DNA from: Spirochaetaceae bacterium
GTDB lineage: Bacteria > Spirochaetota > Spirochaetia > Treponematales > Breznakiellaceae
Assembly: GCA_031256815.1 (NCBI GenBank)
Contig: JAIRPU010000049.1
Span: forward strand, 1 to 24,817
DNA length: 24,817 nucleotides
Reading direction: 5' to 3'
Of this stretch, positions 15,081-22,337 are shown piece by piece (within the stretch, counting starts at the first letter, position 1; every line of letters begins with the position of its first letter). The notes under the pieces were generated by a model. It had not been told where the DNA came from. It saw nothing but the letters and a program-made list of their open reading frames with translations, and did not search any database. Made by a program: the position numbers and the translations under genes.

Positions 15081-15454
15081 AGATTTCTAAAATAATGAGT
15101 TATTTTTTATTTGCTGCTTATCTTTTAATTTCTCTTACGGGGCTTATGTTTTTAAAACAAGGTTCAAAATACCTTTCTGTATCATGGACAAATCCTGTAT
15201 TAAATTTAAATATAGGAGCGCATCTTATTATAGGCTGCGCTCTTTATGGCGTTAGTTTTATAATTTCGCTTTTTGTAATGAAGCGTTTTGATTTAAGCTA
15301 TTATTATCCAATAGCAGTTGGAGTAGGAAATGTCCTTGTAAGCCTTGCAAGTATGTTTGTTTTTAAAGAGCATATTCCGTTTTTTTCGTGGATAGGAATA
15401 CTGCTTGTATGCGCCGGCGTTGCCCTTATAAATTTTGGAAAATTTTCAGGTTAA
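15077..15454 (+). CDS. SMR/EmrE-like four-helix membrane protein
   Basis: A 125-residue integral membrane protein with four hydrophobic helices. The C-terminal half (VGVGNVLVSLASMFVFKEHI, then IGILLVCAGVALINF) closely follows the small multidrug resistance pattern. The membrane glutamate of helix 1, needed for proton-coupled drug export in EmrE, appears as Ser19 (LLISLTG), so a drug pump is doubtful; some EmrE-like proteins instead flip polyprenyl-linked sugars. The TTG at 15077 is supported by GGAAG seven bases upstream; an ATG at 15095 is the alternative. It is convergent with the GNAT gene. Confidence 0.75.
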   Translation: MKISKIMSYFLFAAYLLISLTGLMFLKQGSKYLSVSWTNPVLNLNIGAHLIIGCALYGVSFIISLFVMKRFDLSYYYPIAVGVGNVLVSLASMFVFKEHIPFFSWIGILLVCAGVALINFGKFSG

Positions 15455-15471
15455 CGGGTTATCTTCAAAAC

Positions 15472-16374
15472 TTACATATAAATAATTTTATAGTCCGCTT
15501 CAATTTTAAATCCCGCATTACGGTATGCCCGCAGTGCGGATTTATTTGTTTTTCTTACATACAGCGTTATGCCAAATTTTTTGGCGCGTAGCAGACGAAT
15601 AAAAGTGCCTGTCATGCTGTTTGCTATGCCCTGTCCGCGAAATTCAGGCATAACATAAACTCCGCCTATTTGACAATGAGAGTATGCTGTATCGTTTGTG
15701 TTTATTTTTCCGGCGACAGCGCCTTTGTATTCGGCTATAAGCGCTTCTTCGTGCATTACAATTTTTTCTATGTTAAAGCGGCTTGAGGCCGGGTCCAAAA
15801 TACCGCCGGGGGGCAGCACTTCTTCCCGTTCATAGGCTGTTTGTAAAGGCAGGAGTTTTTCAATATCGTTTTTACGCGGACGGCGCAGAACCAAATCTTT
15901 TGGCGGAGCGCGTAAACAGGGCAGTTCACTTTCCAAATCAAGTGTCATAAGATAGTATTCCATTGTTTCAAAACTGCTGTAGTTAAGCTTTAAAAGTATT
16001 TTAAGCAGCGTGTCCACATCGGAGGCAAGCCCGTGTAAAGCATGAATTTTAATATTTGAGAGCGCGCGGTAAAGATGAACGGGCAGTTTTAACTGTGAAT
16101 CTCCATTAAAAACCGGAAAAACAGTCTGCCTGCTGTGGAGCAGCATAGCCTGCGCGCGTAAATCATTTGCCGCTAAAATCCATGCATGGTCATTAATAAA
16201 ATTTAAAGTTTTAAAGCGCGCGCAGGCGCTTACACAAAATTTTTCGTGTTCGCGTAAAAAAATTTCGCCGGCTGTTTTTTCAGTTTCGTGGGTTTTACGC
16301 CATCTGTACAAGTCAAATGAGTTTAAATTACCGGATTTATTTATTGATGCCTTTTTCGTTTGAATTTTCGTCAT
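15472..16374 (-). CDS. GNAT-family N-acetyltransferase with unique N-terminal half
   Basis: A 300-residue cytoplasmic protein. The C-terminal half (about 160-300) is a GNAT domain with the acetyl-CoA loop VYVMPEFRGQGIANSM (RGQGIA) and the typical end YRNAGFKIEADYKIIYM. The N-terminal ~150 residues are not recognised; they may form a degenerate second acetyltransferase-like lobe. The substrate is unknown. It begins 16 bases after the LptC-like gene and ends the run tRNA-prfA-comF-lptC-GNAT. No clear ribosome site precedes the ATG, and an in-frame start further in cannot be excluded. Confidence 0.8.
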   Translation of the reverse strand: MTKIQTKKASINKSGNLNSFDLYRWRKTHETEKTAGEIFLREHEKFCVSACARFKTLNFINDHAWILAANDLRAQAMLLHSRQTVFPVFNGDSQLKLPVHLYRALSNIKIHALHGLASDVDTLLKILLKLNYSSFETMEYYLMTLDLESELPCLRAPPKDLVLRRPRKNDIEKLLPLQTAYEREEVLPPGGILDPASSRFNIEKIVMHEEALIAEYKGAVAGKINTNDTAYSHCQIGGVYVMPEFRGQGIANSMTGTFIRLLRAKKFGITLYVRKTNKSALRAYRNAGFKIEADYKIIYM

Positions 16375-16390
16375 TTGATTTTTGGCTTGC

Positions 16391-17197
16391 TTATGGCGCG
16401 GGGCTTTGACCTGCCTCTTGCGCTGGTTTGGCTTCGGTATTTATTTCTTGCGCTGGTTTTGCGTTTGTTTCCTGCGCGGGCGCTGCGCTTGCCTCCTGAG
16501 CTGGAGTTTGATTTATTTCATGTGCAGGTGTTGTGTTTGTTTCCTGCGCAGGTTTTTGATTCGCATCCTGTGCTGGTTTGGTTTCGGCGTTTATTCCCTC
16601 TGCGGGTTTTGCCCCCTGCGAAGCGGCGCTTTCCTTGCCTGTTTCAGTTTCTTCTTCACTAAAATACACGCCGCGGACATTTGAACCAAACACCCAGCTT
16701 CTGCTGCGAATGTCCGCATGGAAGCTGTCGCCGTTTATTTCGCTGCCATCGCCCCTTCGTAATTGAACGGGACTATCTTCACCGCCGCGTAAAATATGCG
16801 CTTTATCGTCCCATTCAAGACGCATGGTTTCCATTTCAAAATCTTCTGTATCAACTTTTATTTTAACGCCCTGGCTCATCCGTACATTGTTTGTATTAAT
16901 TTCTACAGAAGCGTTCCCGCCGGAACCTTCCGCATCCGGCTCTTCCGTGTTTGTATCAAACTGCTCAAATTTATAGTTTTTTAAATTCATTATATGTTTT
17001 ATTTCAAAGCGTTCACCGGATTCCGCCTGCATACGCGCCATAATTTTTCCATCGCGCACACGTGTATATACAATGTTTTCCATTGTTATTTCTGGAAAAT
17101 CGCTGGAGGTTACGGGTGCTTCGTTATAATTAAATGTACATGACGAAAAAAAAATTGCGGCGCATAACACAAAATCCAGCGGCAAAACAAATTTCAT
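16391..17197 (-). CDS. LptC-like periplasmic lipoprotein with octapeptide tail
   Basis: A 268-residue predicted lipoprotein. The N-terminal hydrophobic segment ends in a lipobox-like FFSSC (Cys20). Residues about 35-185 follow the LptC/YrbK beta-jellyroll pattern (VRMSQGVKIKVDTEDFEMET, then LEWDDKAHILRG and INGDSFHADI), a fold that shuttles glycolipid from the inner to the outer membrane. The last ~60 residues are tandem octapeptides rich in P, A, Q and E, see 16394-16579. No lptA or lptB is adjacent. Many treponemes lack classical LPS, so the cargo is uncertain. No Shine-Dalgarno precedes the ATG. Confidence 0.7.
   Translation of the reverse strand: MKFVLPLDFVLCAAIFFSSCTFNYNEAPVTSSDFPEITMENIVYTRVRDGKIMARMQAESGERFEIKHIMNLKNYKFEQFDTNTEEPDAEGSGGNASVEINTNNVRMSQGVKIKVDTEDFEMETMRLEWDDKAHILRGGEDSPVQLRRGDGSEINGDSFHADIRSRSWVFGSNVRGVYFSEEETETGKESAASQGAKPAEGINAETKPAQDANQKPAQETNTTPAHEINQTPAQEASAAPAQETNAKPAQEINTEAKPAQEAGQSPAP
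16394..16579 (-). repeat. 24-bp tandem repeats encoding octapeptides
   Basis: Seven imperfect 24-base units encode KPAQDANQ, KPAQETNT, TPAHEINQ, TPAQEASA, APAQETNA, KPAQEINT (plus EA) and KPAQEAGQ. They form residues 207-264 of the LptC-like protein. Such a tail is probably unstructured and may vary in copy number by slippage. One unit carries two extra codons. Confidence 0.85.
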
Positions 17198-17240
17198 AGT
17201 GATTTATCGGCATAAATTTATATGCGCTTAAACAAGCGGT

Positions 17241-17951
17241 TTAATCGTAAAACAAACAAATACCAAAAATTTTTTCCGCGCCGGCCGCCTTAAGCGCATT
17301 GGCGCATACAGAAAGAGTTGAACCTGTTGTAAAAACATCGTCAAAAAGAATAATTCGTTTTGGCGGCGCTTTTGTTACAATTATTTTTCCCTGCAGGTTT
17401 TTTCTTCGCTCTAAAAGCCCAAGCTCTTTTTGCGCGCGGGAAGGCAGCCGTTTAAGGCATCTTTTTACTTTTGTACCGGCTTCTTCCAGCCTTTGCGCTA
17501 TTACTTCCACCTGGTCCCAAAAAGAATGTTTAAGTTTACCCGCTCTTGGAGGAACAGGCACCCAGACGGCATCTTTGGCTTCATTACAAAGCAAACGTTC
17601 CGCCTGCAAAAGTTTTTCGGCAAGGAAACAGGCAAGCGGCTTATGTTTTTCAAACTTGTACGCCATTAAAAGCTCGCGGTATCTGCCCAGATACGGATAA
17701 ATTACAGCTGCGGAATCGAAATCCCATTCCGGATTTTTTTTGCAGTTAATACAAATGCCTGTTTCAGAAATTAACGGTTTTCCGCAGCGTGAACAACGCT
17801 CTCCGCCTTCAACCGGAAACTTTTTTGAACATTCTTCGCAAAGCCCGCAGGCAGCTTCTTTTGATGTTAAAAGCGTTCTGCCGCACAGTGCGCAATCCGC
17901 CGGAAATATTATTTCGCGCATCTTAATAGAAATTTGTTTAATAAAACGCAT
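17241..17951 (-). CDS. ComF-family phosphoribosyltransferase-like protein
   Basis: A ComF/GntX-type protein of about 236 residues. Paired cysteines near the N-terminus (CALCG, CGLCEEC, CSRCG, CINCKK) form zinc-ribbon-like sites. The C-terminal half is a type I PRTase fold with the PRPP loop RIILFDDVFTTGSTLSVCA. Relatives are needed for DNA uptake in some bacteria, but no other competence genes are here and the biochemical role is unsettled. The frame opens at a TTG (17987); I place the start at the ATG at 17951, with a further ATG at 17921. None has a clear ribosome site. It follows prfA closely. Confidence 0.85.
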   Translation of the reverse strand: MRFIKQISIKMREIIFPADCALCGRTLLTSKEAACGLCEECSKKFPVEGGERCSRCGKPLISETGICINCKKNPEWDFDSAAVIYPYLGRYRELLMAYKFEKHKPLACFLAEKLLQAERLLCNEAKDAVWVPVPPRAGKLKHSFWDQVEVIAQRLEEAGTKVKRCLKRLPSRAQKELGLLERRKNLQGKIIVTKAPPKRIILFDDVFTTGSTLSVCANALKAAGAEKIFGICLFYD

Positions 17952-17997
17952 ATCTTTATTATGGCGCAGCGCTGCATGGCGCTTCAAATTTTTATTA

Positions 17998-19059
17998 TCA
18001 GGCGGATAAAAACTCTTCTCTTGCGGAAAGTTTTAAAGCGTCAAAAAGTTCGCCAAGTTCGCCCTGCATAATTAAATCGAGTTTGTACAGCGTAAGATTT
18101 ATTCTGTGGTCTGTAAGACGGTTTTGAGGGAAGTTGTATGTACGTATCCGTTCAGACCTGTCTCCGGAGCCTACCTGGCTCTTTCGCGCTTCGCTGCGTT
18201 CGGCGTTTTTTCGCGACTCTTCAAGCTCAAAAAGCCTGGCGCGCAATACCCGCATAGCCTTTGCTTTGTTTTTAATTTGACTTTTTTCGTCCTGCTGAAT
18301 AACAACAAGGCCGGTCGGTAAATGCGTAAGCCTTACCGCGCTGTCTGTTGTGTTTACACACTGGCCTCCAGGCCCGCCCGCGCGCATAACGTCCACGCGC
18401 AGGTCTTCCTGGCGAATTTCAACTTCGGTTTCTTCGGCTTCCGGCAATACGGCAACCGTTACCGCCGATGTATGAATACGCCCTGAACTTTCTGTTTCCG
18501 GCACACGCTGAACACGGTGCGCGCCGGATTCATAGCGCAGGTTTTCGTAAACATTACTTCCCGCTATTGAAAAAACGATTTCTTTATAACCGCCAAGTTC
18601 AGTTTCGTTGGTATTTATAATTTCAAATTTCCAGTTTTTTGTTTCCGCAAAACGCGCATACATACGGTAAAGGTCGGCAACAAAAAGCGCCGCTTCTTCC
18701 CCGCCTGTGCCGGCGCGAATTTCCATGATGATGTTTTTGTCGTCAAGCGGGTCGCGTGGAATTAAAAGCAATTTTTGTTCTTCAAGCGCCGCTTCGTGCT
18801 GCGATTCAAGGGAGGCGAGTTCTTCCCTTGCAAGCTCACGCATTCCGGCATCTTTTTCGGTTTGCAAAAGGAGGCGGGCGCTGTTCATTTGCGAAGCAAG
18901 AGATTCTATATTGTTCTGCGATTCCCAAATTGTACTTAAATGCGCGTATTCTTTCATCGTTTCGCGGTATTTTTGCTGATTTTTTACTAAATCAGCATCT
19001 TCTATAAGCGTTGAAACCTCTTGATAACGCTTTAACGCGGAACTTAATCTTTCGTTCAA
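17998..19059 (-). CDS. prfA: Peptide chain release factor 1
   Basis: RF1, 353 residues, which reads UAA and UAG and releases the finished peptide. The GGQ loop that enters the peptidyl-transferase centre is in RAGGPGGQCVNTTDSAVRL. The stop-codon-reading PxT tripeptide is PET in QRVPETESSGRIHTSA, which marks RF1 rather than RF2. The start is TTG at 19059, supported by AAGGGA about five bases upstream. The tRNA(CAT) gene lies 35 bases before on the same strand with no terminator between, so the two are probably cotranscribed. prmC, a frequent neighbour of prfA, does not follow; comF does. Confidence 0.96.
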   Translation of the reverse strand: MNERLSSALKRYQEVSTLIEDADLVKNQQKYRETMKEYAHLSTIWESQNNIESLASQMNSARLLLQTEKDAGMRELAREELASLESQHEAALEEQKLLLIPRDPLDDKNIIMEIRAGTGGEEAALFVADLYRMYARFAETKNWKFEIINTNETELGGYKEIVFSIAGSNVYENLRYESGAHRVQRVPETESSGRIHTSAVTVAVLPEAEETEVEIRQEDLRVDVMRAGGPGGQCVNTTDSAVRLTHLPTGLVVIQQDEKSQIKNKAKAMRVLRARLFELEESRKNAERSEARKSQVGSGDRSERIRTYNFPQNRLTDHRINLTLYKLDLIMQGELGELFDALKLSAREEFLSA

Positions 19060-19094
19060 AATTATCCCTTTGCTGCCGTAAAAATTTGTGGAAT

Positions 19095-19168
19095 TGGGCC
19101 CACCTGGACTTGAACCAGGGACCTACGGATTATGAGTCCGCAGCTCTAACCAACTGAGCTATGGGCCC
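19095..19168 (-). tRNA. tRNA with CAT anticodon, probably tRNA-Ile2 (lysidine)
   Basis: A complete 74-base cloverleaf on the minus strand. It has a 7-bp acceptor stem (GGGCCCA/TGGGCCC), a D-arm with GCTCAGTTGGTTAGAGC, an anticodon stem with loop CTCATAA, a T-arm CCTGG-TTCAAGT-CCAGG and discriminator A. The 3' CCA is not encoded. CAT occurs in initiator Met, elongator Met and the Ile2 tRNA whose C34 is changed to lysidine by TilS. The C4-G69 and C5-G68 pairs are those TilS recognises in E. coli, which favours Ile2; the first acceptor pair is G-C, which argues against initiator. Elongator Met remains possible. Confidence 0.93.
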
Positions 19169-19181
19169 TAAGGCAACATCG

Positions 19182-19210
19182 ATTATTGCATATAACATTT
19201 TTAACGTCAA
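19182..19210 (-). promoter_or_regulatory. Promoter of the tRNA-prfA transcription unit
   Basis: On the minus strand, TTGACG (19210-19205), a 17-base spacer and AATAAT (19187-19182), each 5/6 to consensus. The predicted start near 19175 lies about seven bases before the tRNA 5' end. Confidence 0.6.
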
Positions 19211-19261
19211 CTGCCCTGTACATTATCACTGCCCGCTTGCAAATGCGGCGATTCCGGCGCA

Positions 19262-19313
19262 TTGACAAAGAAAGCGCTTTTTGTTAGTGTTATAAAATCG
19301 GTTTATCGGTTTA
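19262..19313 (+). promoter_or_regulatory. Control region before the [2Fe-2S] gene
   Basis: TTGACA (19262-19267) and an extended -10-like TGTTATAAA (19288-19296) are present, but 23 bases apart, too far for a classical pair. Between them is the palindrome AAAGCGCTTT (19271-19280), and after them an exact tandem TCGGTTTA (19298-19305, 19306-19313). Together these suggest a regulated promoter. Confidence 0.35.
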
Positions 19314-19345
19314 GATAAAAAAATAATTAAAAAACGGAGCGTTTT

Positions 19346-19834
19346 ATGATCGCGCAGCGAAAGCTAATAAAATGTGCTATTAATGGAATAAGCGTGGAGC
19401 TTTCTGTCGATGTACGGCTTTCGCTGGCCGACCTTTTACGTGACGAGCTGCGCCTTACCAGCGTAAAACAGGGCTGCGGCGTAGGCGAATGTGGCGCCTG
19501 CGCGGTTTTGGTCAATGACGAGGCGGTAAACTCCTGCATATATCTTGCAATTTGGGCAGATGGAAAAAACATTGTAACCACAGAAGGGCTTACCGGTCAA
19601 AACGGCGAACTTTCGCCTGTTCAGCGCGCCTTTGTTGAAGAAGGGGCAATTCAGTGTGGTTTTTGTACGCCGGGTTTTTTAATGAGTACCACAGAAATTT
19701 TAAACAGCGGTAGAAATTACAGCGATGATGAACTTAGAACGCTGCTTTCCGGTCATCTTTGCCGTTGTACGGGCTACGAAAACATATTTCGCGCTGTACG
19801 CCGCGCATTAAACGAAAAATCAAGCGCCAGTTAA
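19346..19834 (+). CDS. [2Fe-2S] subunit of xanthine-dehydrogenase/aldehyde-oxidase type
   Basis: A 162-residue iron-sulfur protein like the small subunit of molybdenum hydroxylases. Two cluster sites are intact: the plant-ferredoxin-like site C44, C49, C52, C64 (QGCGVGECGACAVL) and the C-terminal site C104, C107, C139, C141 (QCGFCTPGF and HLCRCTGY). In known enzymes it passes electrons between the molybdopterin and FAD subunits; neither is in the window. GGAG lies six bases before the ATG. The GH57-like gene starts nine bases after its stop, so they probably share a transcript. Partner and substrate cannot be inferred. Confidence 0.93.
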   Translation: MIAQRKLIKCAINGISVELSVDVRLSLADLLRDELRLTSVKQGCGVGECGACAVLVNDEAVNSCIYLAIWADGKNIVTTEGLTGQNGELSPVQRAFVEEGAIQCGFCTPGFLMSTTEILNSGRNYSDDELRTLLSGHLCRCTGYENIFRAVRRALNEKSSAS

Positions 19835-19843
19835 ATATCGCTC

Positions 19844-21445
19844 ATGCAGAAAGTAATATGTCTTGTACTAAATGCTGATACTCCATTTATACGCGAAACG
19901 GGAACTCAATTTACCTTTCAGGAGATGCCTCTTTTTGAATCGATAGAAGATACACTTTTGCCGCTGCTTGAACTTTGCGAAAGGCTTGAAGCGGAGCATA
20001 TTCATTTTCGTTTTGCGCTTGTGCTTCCGCCTATACTATGCCAGCTTTTAACCGACGGTCTTGTTAGCAAACGCTATCTAAATTACGTTGACAACAGAAT
20101 CGCGTTTGGAGAAGCAGAAATGGCGCGGCTTAAAAATGACGGCGCGGCGTTTGAGCTTGCCGCTTTTTACCATAACGAGGCAATAAAAAAACGCGACAGA
20201 TTTTGTTCACGATACCAAATGAATTTGCTGCGTTCGCTTTTAGATTTTTCCAGGCGCGGCTATATCGAATTTTTGGGCGGCACGGCTACAAATATCTTTT
20301 TGCCGTTTTATTCGGCGTTTCCCGCCATAGCAAACGCCCAGGTAGAAACCGCGCGAAGGTCGGAAAGGCGTTTTTTCCGCAACCTGCCGGAAGGGTTTTG
20401 GCTGCCGGAATTGGGCTTTTACAAAGGGCTGGACACGCTTTTGCGCAAACACCGTTTTGCATGGACTATTGTCGACACGCACGCAACGCTGCTTGCAGAA
20501 CCCGCGCCTCTTTTGGGTTCATTTTATCCTGTCAAGACCGGCGAAGAGTTAATCTGTTTAACGCGCGATTTTTTTGCGATAGACGAAATTATGAATATTA
20601 CCGGAAATTATACGAACAGCGCGTTTCGTTCATATTTTGATGATGCCGGTTTTGAGCTGCCCGCCGGCGCAGTATCGTTTTTTATTTCTTCAAATGGGCT
20701 TCGCTCTCCAACAGGTTATAAATACAGAACAACAGGAAAAGACGGTTTTGGAAAGGAGATATACAACCCTGTCCGCGGCGAAGAGGCGGCGCGGGATAAA
20801 GCGCGGCAATTTTTGCGCAACAGAATTTCCGCGCTGGAAAACGCCGAAACAATTATAAAAAAACCGCCTGTAAGCATTTGCGCTTACAACGCCGGATTCT
20901 TTGGCAGATTTTGGTACGAAGGGATGCATTTTCTTGATGAACTCTTTAGAAACGCCGCAAAAAGCAATGAAGTTAAATTTCTTACCCCTTCTGAATACCT
21001 CGAAAATCTTGACATACTTGAATTCCAAACGATAAATCCTTCATTTTCATCGCAGGGCTACAACGGTTATGGCGAAAGTTATCTTGATTCATCAAATGAC
21101 TGGATTTACAGACACCTGTTGCGCGCTTCAGAAAGAATGACCTCTCTTGCAGACCGCTTTAAATCCGGCGGAGATGAACTTCAGGAAAGAGCTTTGAATC
21201 AGGCGGCGCGGGAAATACTGCTTGCCCAGACTTCGGACTGGACGCGAATAATTTCTACAGGAGAGCATTATTTAACGCGCGAATGGTCTAATTATGCAAA
21301 AAACAGGCTGGAAACTCATATTCGTAACTTTACCACATTTTACGAAGCGCTGGGCAGCAACCATATCTCAACCCGTCTTTTAACGGAACTTGAACTTACA
21401 AACAACATATTTCCGGAGATGAATTACCGCGTGTTTTGCAGTTAA
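19844..21445 (+). CDS. GH57/DUF1957-like protein with altered signature residues
   Basis: A 533-residue protein resembling glycoside hydrolase family 57, which includes glycogen branching enzymes. The nucleophile motif is kept as GFWLPELGF, with Glu189. Two other family signatures differ. The opening HxHxP-type motif reads NADTP (10-14), and the general-acid region, usually D-x-E-L-F-G-H-W-W, reads NAGFFGRFW with Asn349 in the acid position. Catalysis of the classical kind is therefore doubtful. It may be an inactive relative, act on another substrate, or bind sugars. It follows the [2Fe-2S] gene by nine bases, with no clear ribosome site, and is convergent with the PHP phosphatase gene. Confidence 0.75.
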   Translation: MQKVICLVLNADTPFIRETGTQFTFQEMPLFESIEDTLLPLLELCERLEAEHIHFRFALVLPPILCQLLTDGLVSKRYLNYVDNRIAFGEAEMARLKNDGAAFELAAFYHNEAIKKRDRFCSRYQMNLLRSLLDFSRRGYIEFLGGTATNIFLPFYSAFPAIANAQVETARRSERRFFRNLPEGFWLPELGFYKGLDTLLRKHRFAWTIVDTHATLLAEPAPLLGSFYPVKTGEELICLTRDFFAIDEIMNITGNYTNSAFRSYFDDAGFELPAGAVSFFISSNGLRSPTGYKYRTTGKDGFGKEIYNPVRGEEAARDKARQFLRNRISALENAETIIKKPPVSICAYNAGFFGRFWYEGMHFLDELFRNAAKSNEVKFLTPSEYLENLDILEFQTINPSFSSQGYNGYGESYLDSSNDWIYRHLLRASERMTSLADRFKSGGDELQERALNQAAREILLAQTSDWTRIISTGEHYLTREWSNYAKNRLETHIRNFTTFYEALGSNHISTRLLTELELTNNIFPEMNYRVFCS

Positions 21446-21467
21446 TAAAGCCTGCGGTTAATAAAGT

Positions 21468-22337
21468 CTACAGCGCCTCTGCCTGCCAGATGCCCTTATG
21501 CAAAATAAAATGTTCTGTATAGCCTGCCTCGCGCAGAGCGGCAAACGCCGCTTCGTAACAGCCGCCTAAATGCTCCGGACAATGCGCGTCTGCATTAACG
21601 GTTATGTTAATTTTGTTTAGAAAAAGCGTTTTTAAGAACTTTGGCGCCGGATAAAAAGCTTTTGTTTTGCCGCGTATAACTCCGCCTGTGTTAAGCTCGG
21701 CTATAGCGCCGTTTTGTTTTAGCTCTGCGGCAAAGTCTTCAACGCGCTTTGAATAATGTTCATCATAAATGTATGACCGGTTGTTTTTTACGACTAAATC
21801 GGCGTGTCCAAGCACATCAAAGCCGCCTGCGCGGCACATGGCGCTTAAAGAGTCGTAGTATGCGTCTGTAAGGGCGCGTTTATCGCCGCCAAACCCTTTT
21901 TCCAAAAGCAGGCGGTAATCTTCAGCGCTGCCGTCAACGCACAGAAACGCCTCTCCAAACTCGCGCGCCCAGTCAATGCTTTTGCCTGCCGGAATAACGC
22001 AGTGTACAGAGCCTATGCTGTAATCGAGCGCCAAATTCCTGAAAAAACTGTCCGCAGGGCTCATGTATCCGTCGATATAGTCTATTTCCATACCAAGATA
22101 AACTTCCAGTCTGCCGCGCCATTTTTCTTTTGCTTCAAGCGTTTGTTCAATGTAAAGGGCGCAGTTTTCGTGGCTAAGATGCCAGTCGCTTTTTATGCCT
22201 AATTCTTTTGGCAGTGGGGCATGGGCGCTAAATCCAAGCGAAGTAAACCCTTTTTGAACCGCAGCCGCGCAAAAATCGCCGATGGAACCTTTGCCGTCAC
22301 AAAAACAGGTATGAGTATGGGTACAACTCAGCCTCAT
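21468..22337 (-). CDS. PHP-domain histidinol-phosphatase-like protein
   Basis: A 289-residue PHP-family phosphoesterase of the HisJ/HisK type. Metal-site motifs run in order: THTHTCFCDG (7-16), GFSAHAPLP, GMEIDY, IGSVHCV, VLGHADLV and VNADAHCPEHLG. In histidine makers it removes phosphate from histidinol phosphate; no other his gene is near, so another phosphoester is possible. Its ATG overlaps the TGA of fliG1 (ATGA at 22337-22334), implying coupled translation. Other family members such as PolX-type nucleases are ruled out by length. Confidence 0.85.
   Translation of the reverse strand: MRLSCTHTHTCFCDGKGSIGDFCAAAVQKGFTSLGFSAHAPLPKELGIKSDWHLSHENCALYIEQTLEAKEKWRGRLEVYLGMEIDYIDGYMSPADSFFRNLALDYSIGSVHCVIPAGKSIDWAREFGEAFLCVDGSAEDYRLLLEKGFGGDKRALTDAYYDSLSAMCRAGGFDVLGHADLVVKNNRSYIYDEHYSKRVEDFAAELKQNGAIAELNTGGVIRGKTKAFYPAPKFLKTLFLNKINITVNADAHCPEHLGGCYEAAFAALREAGYTEHFILHKGIWQAEAL

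Noticed and set aside
16360..16662. 100-codon hydrophobic frame opposite the LptC-like tail
   Set aside because: Its apparent helices are the reverse complement of the 24-base octapeptide repeats.
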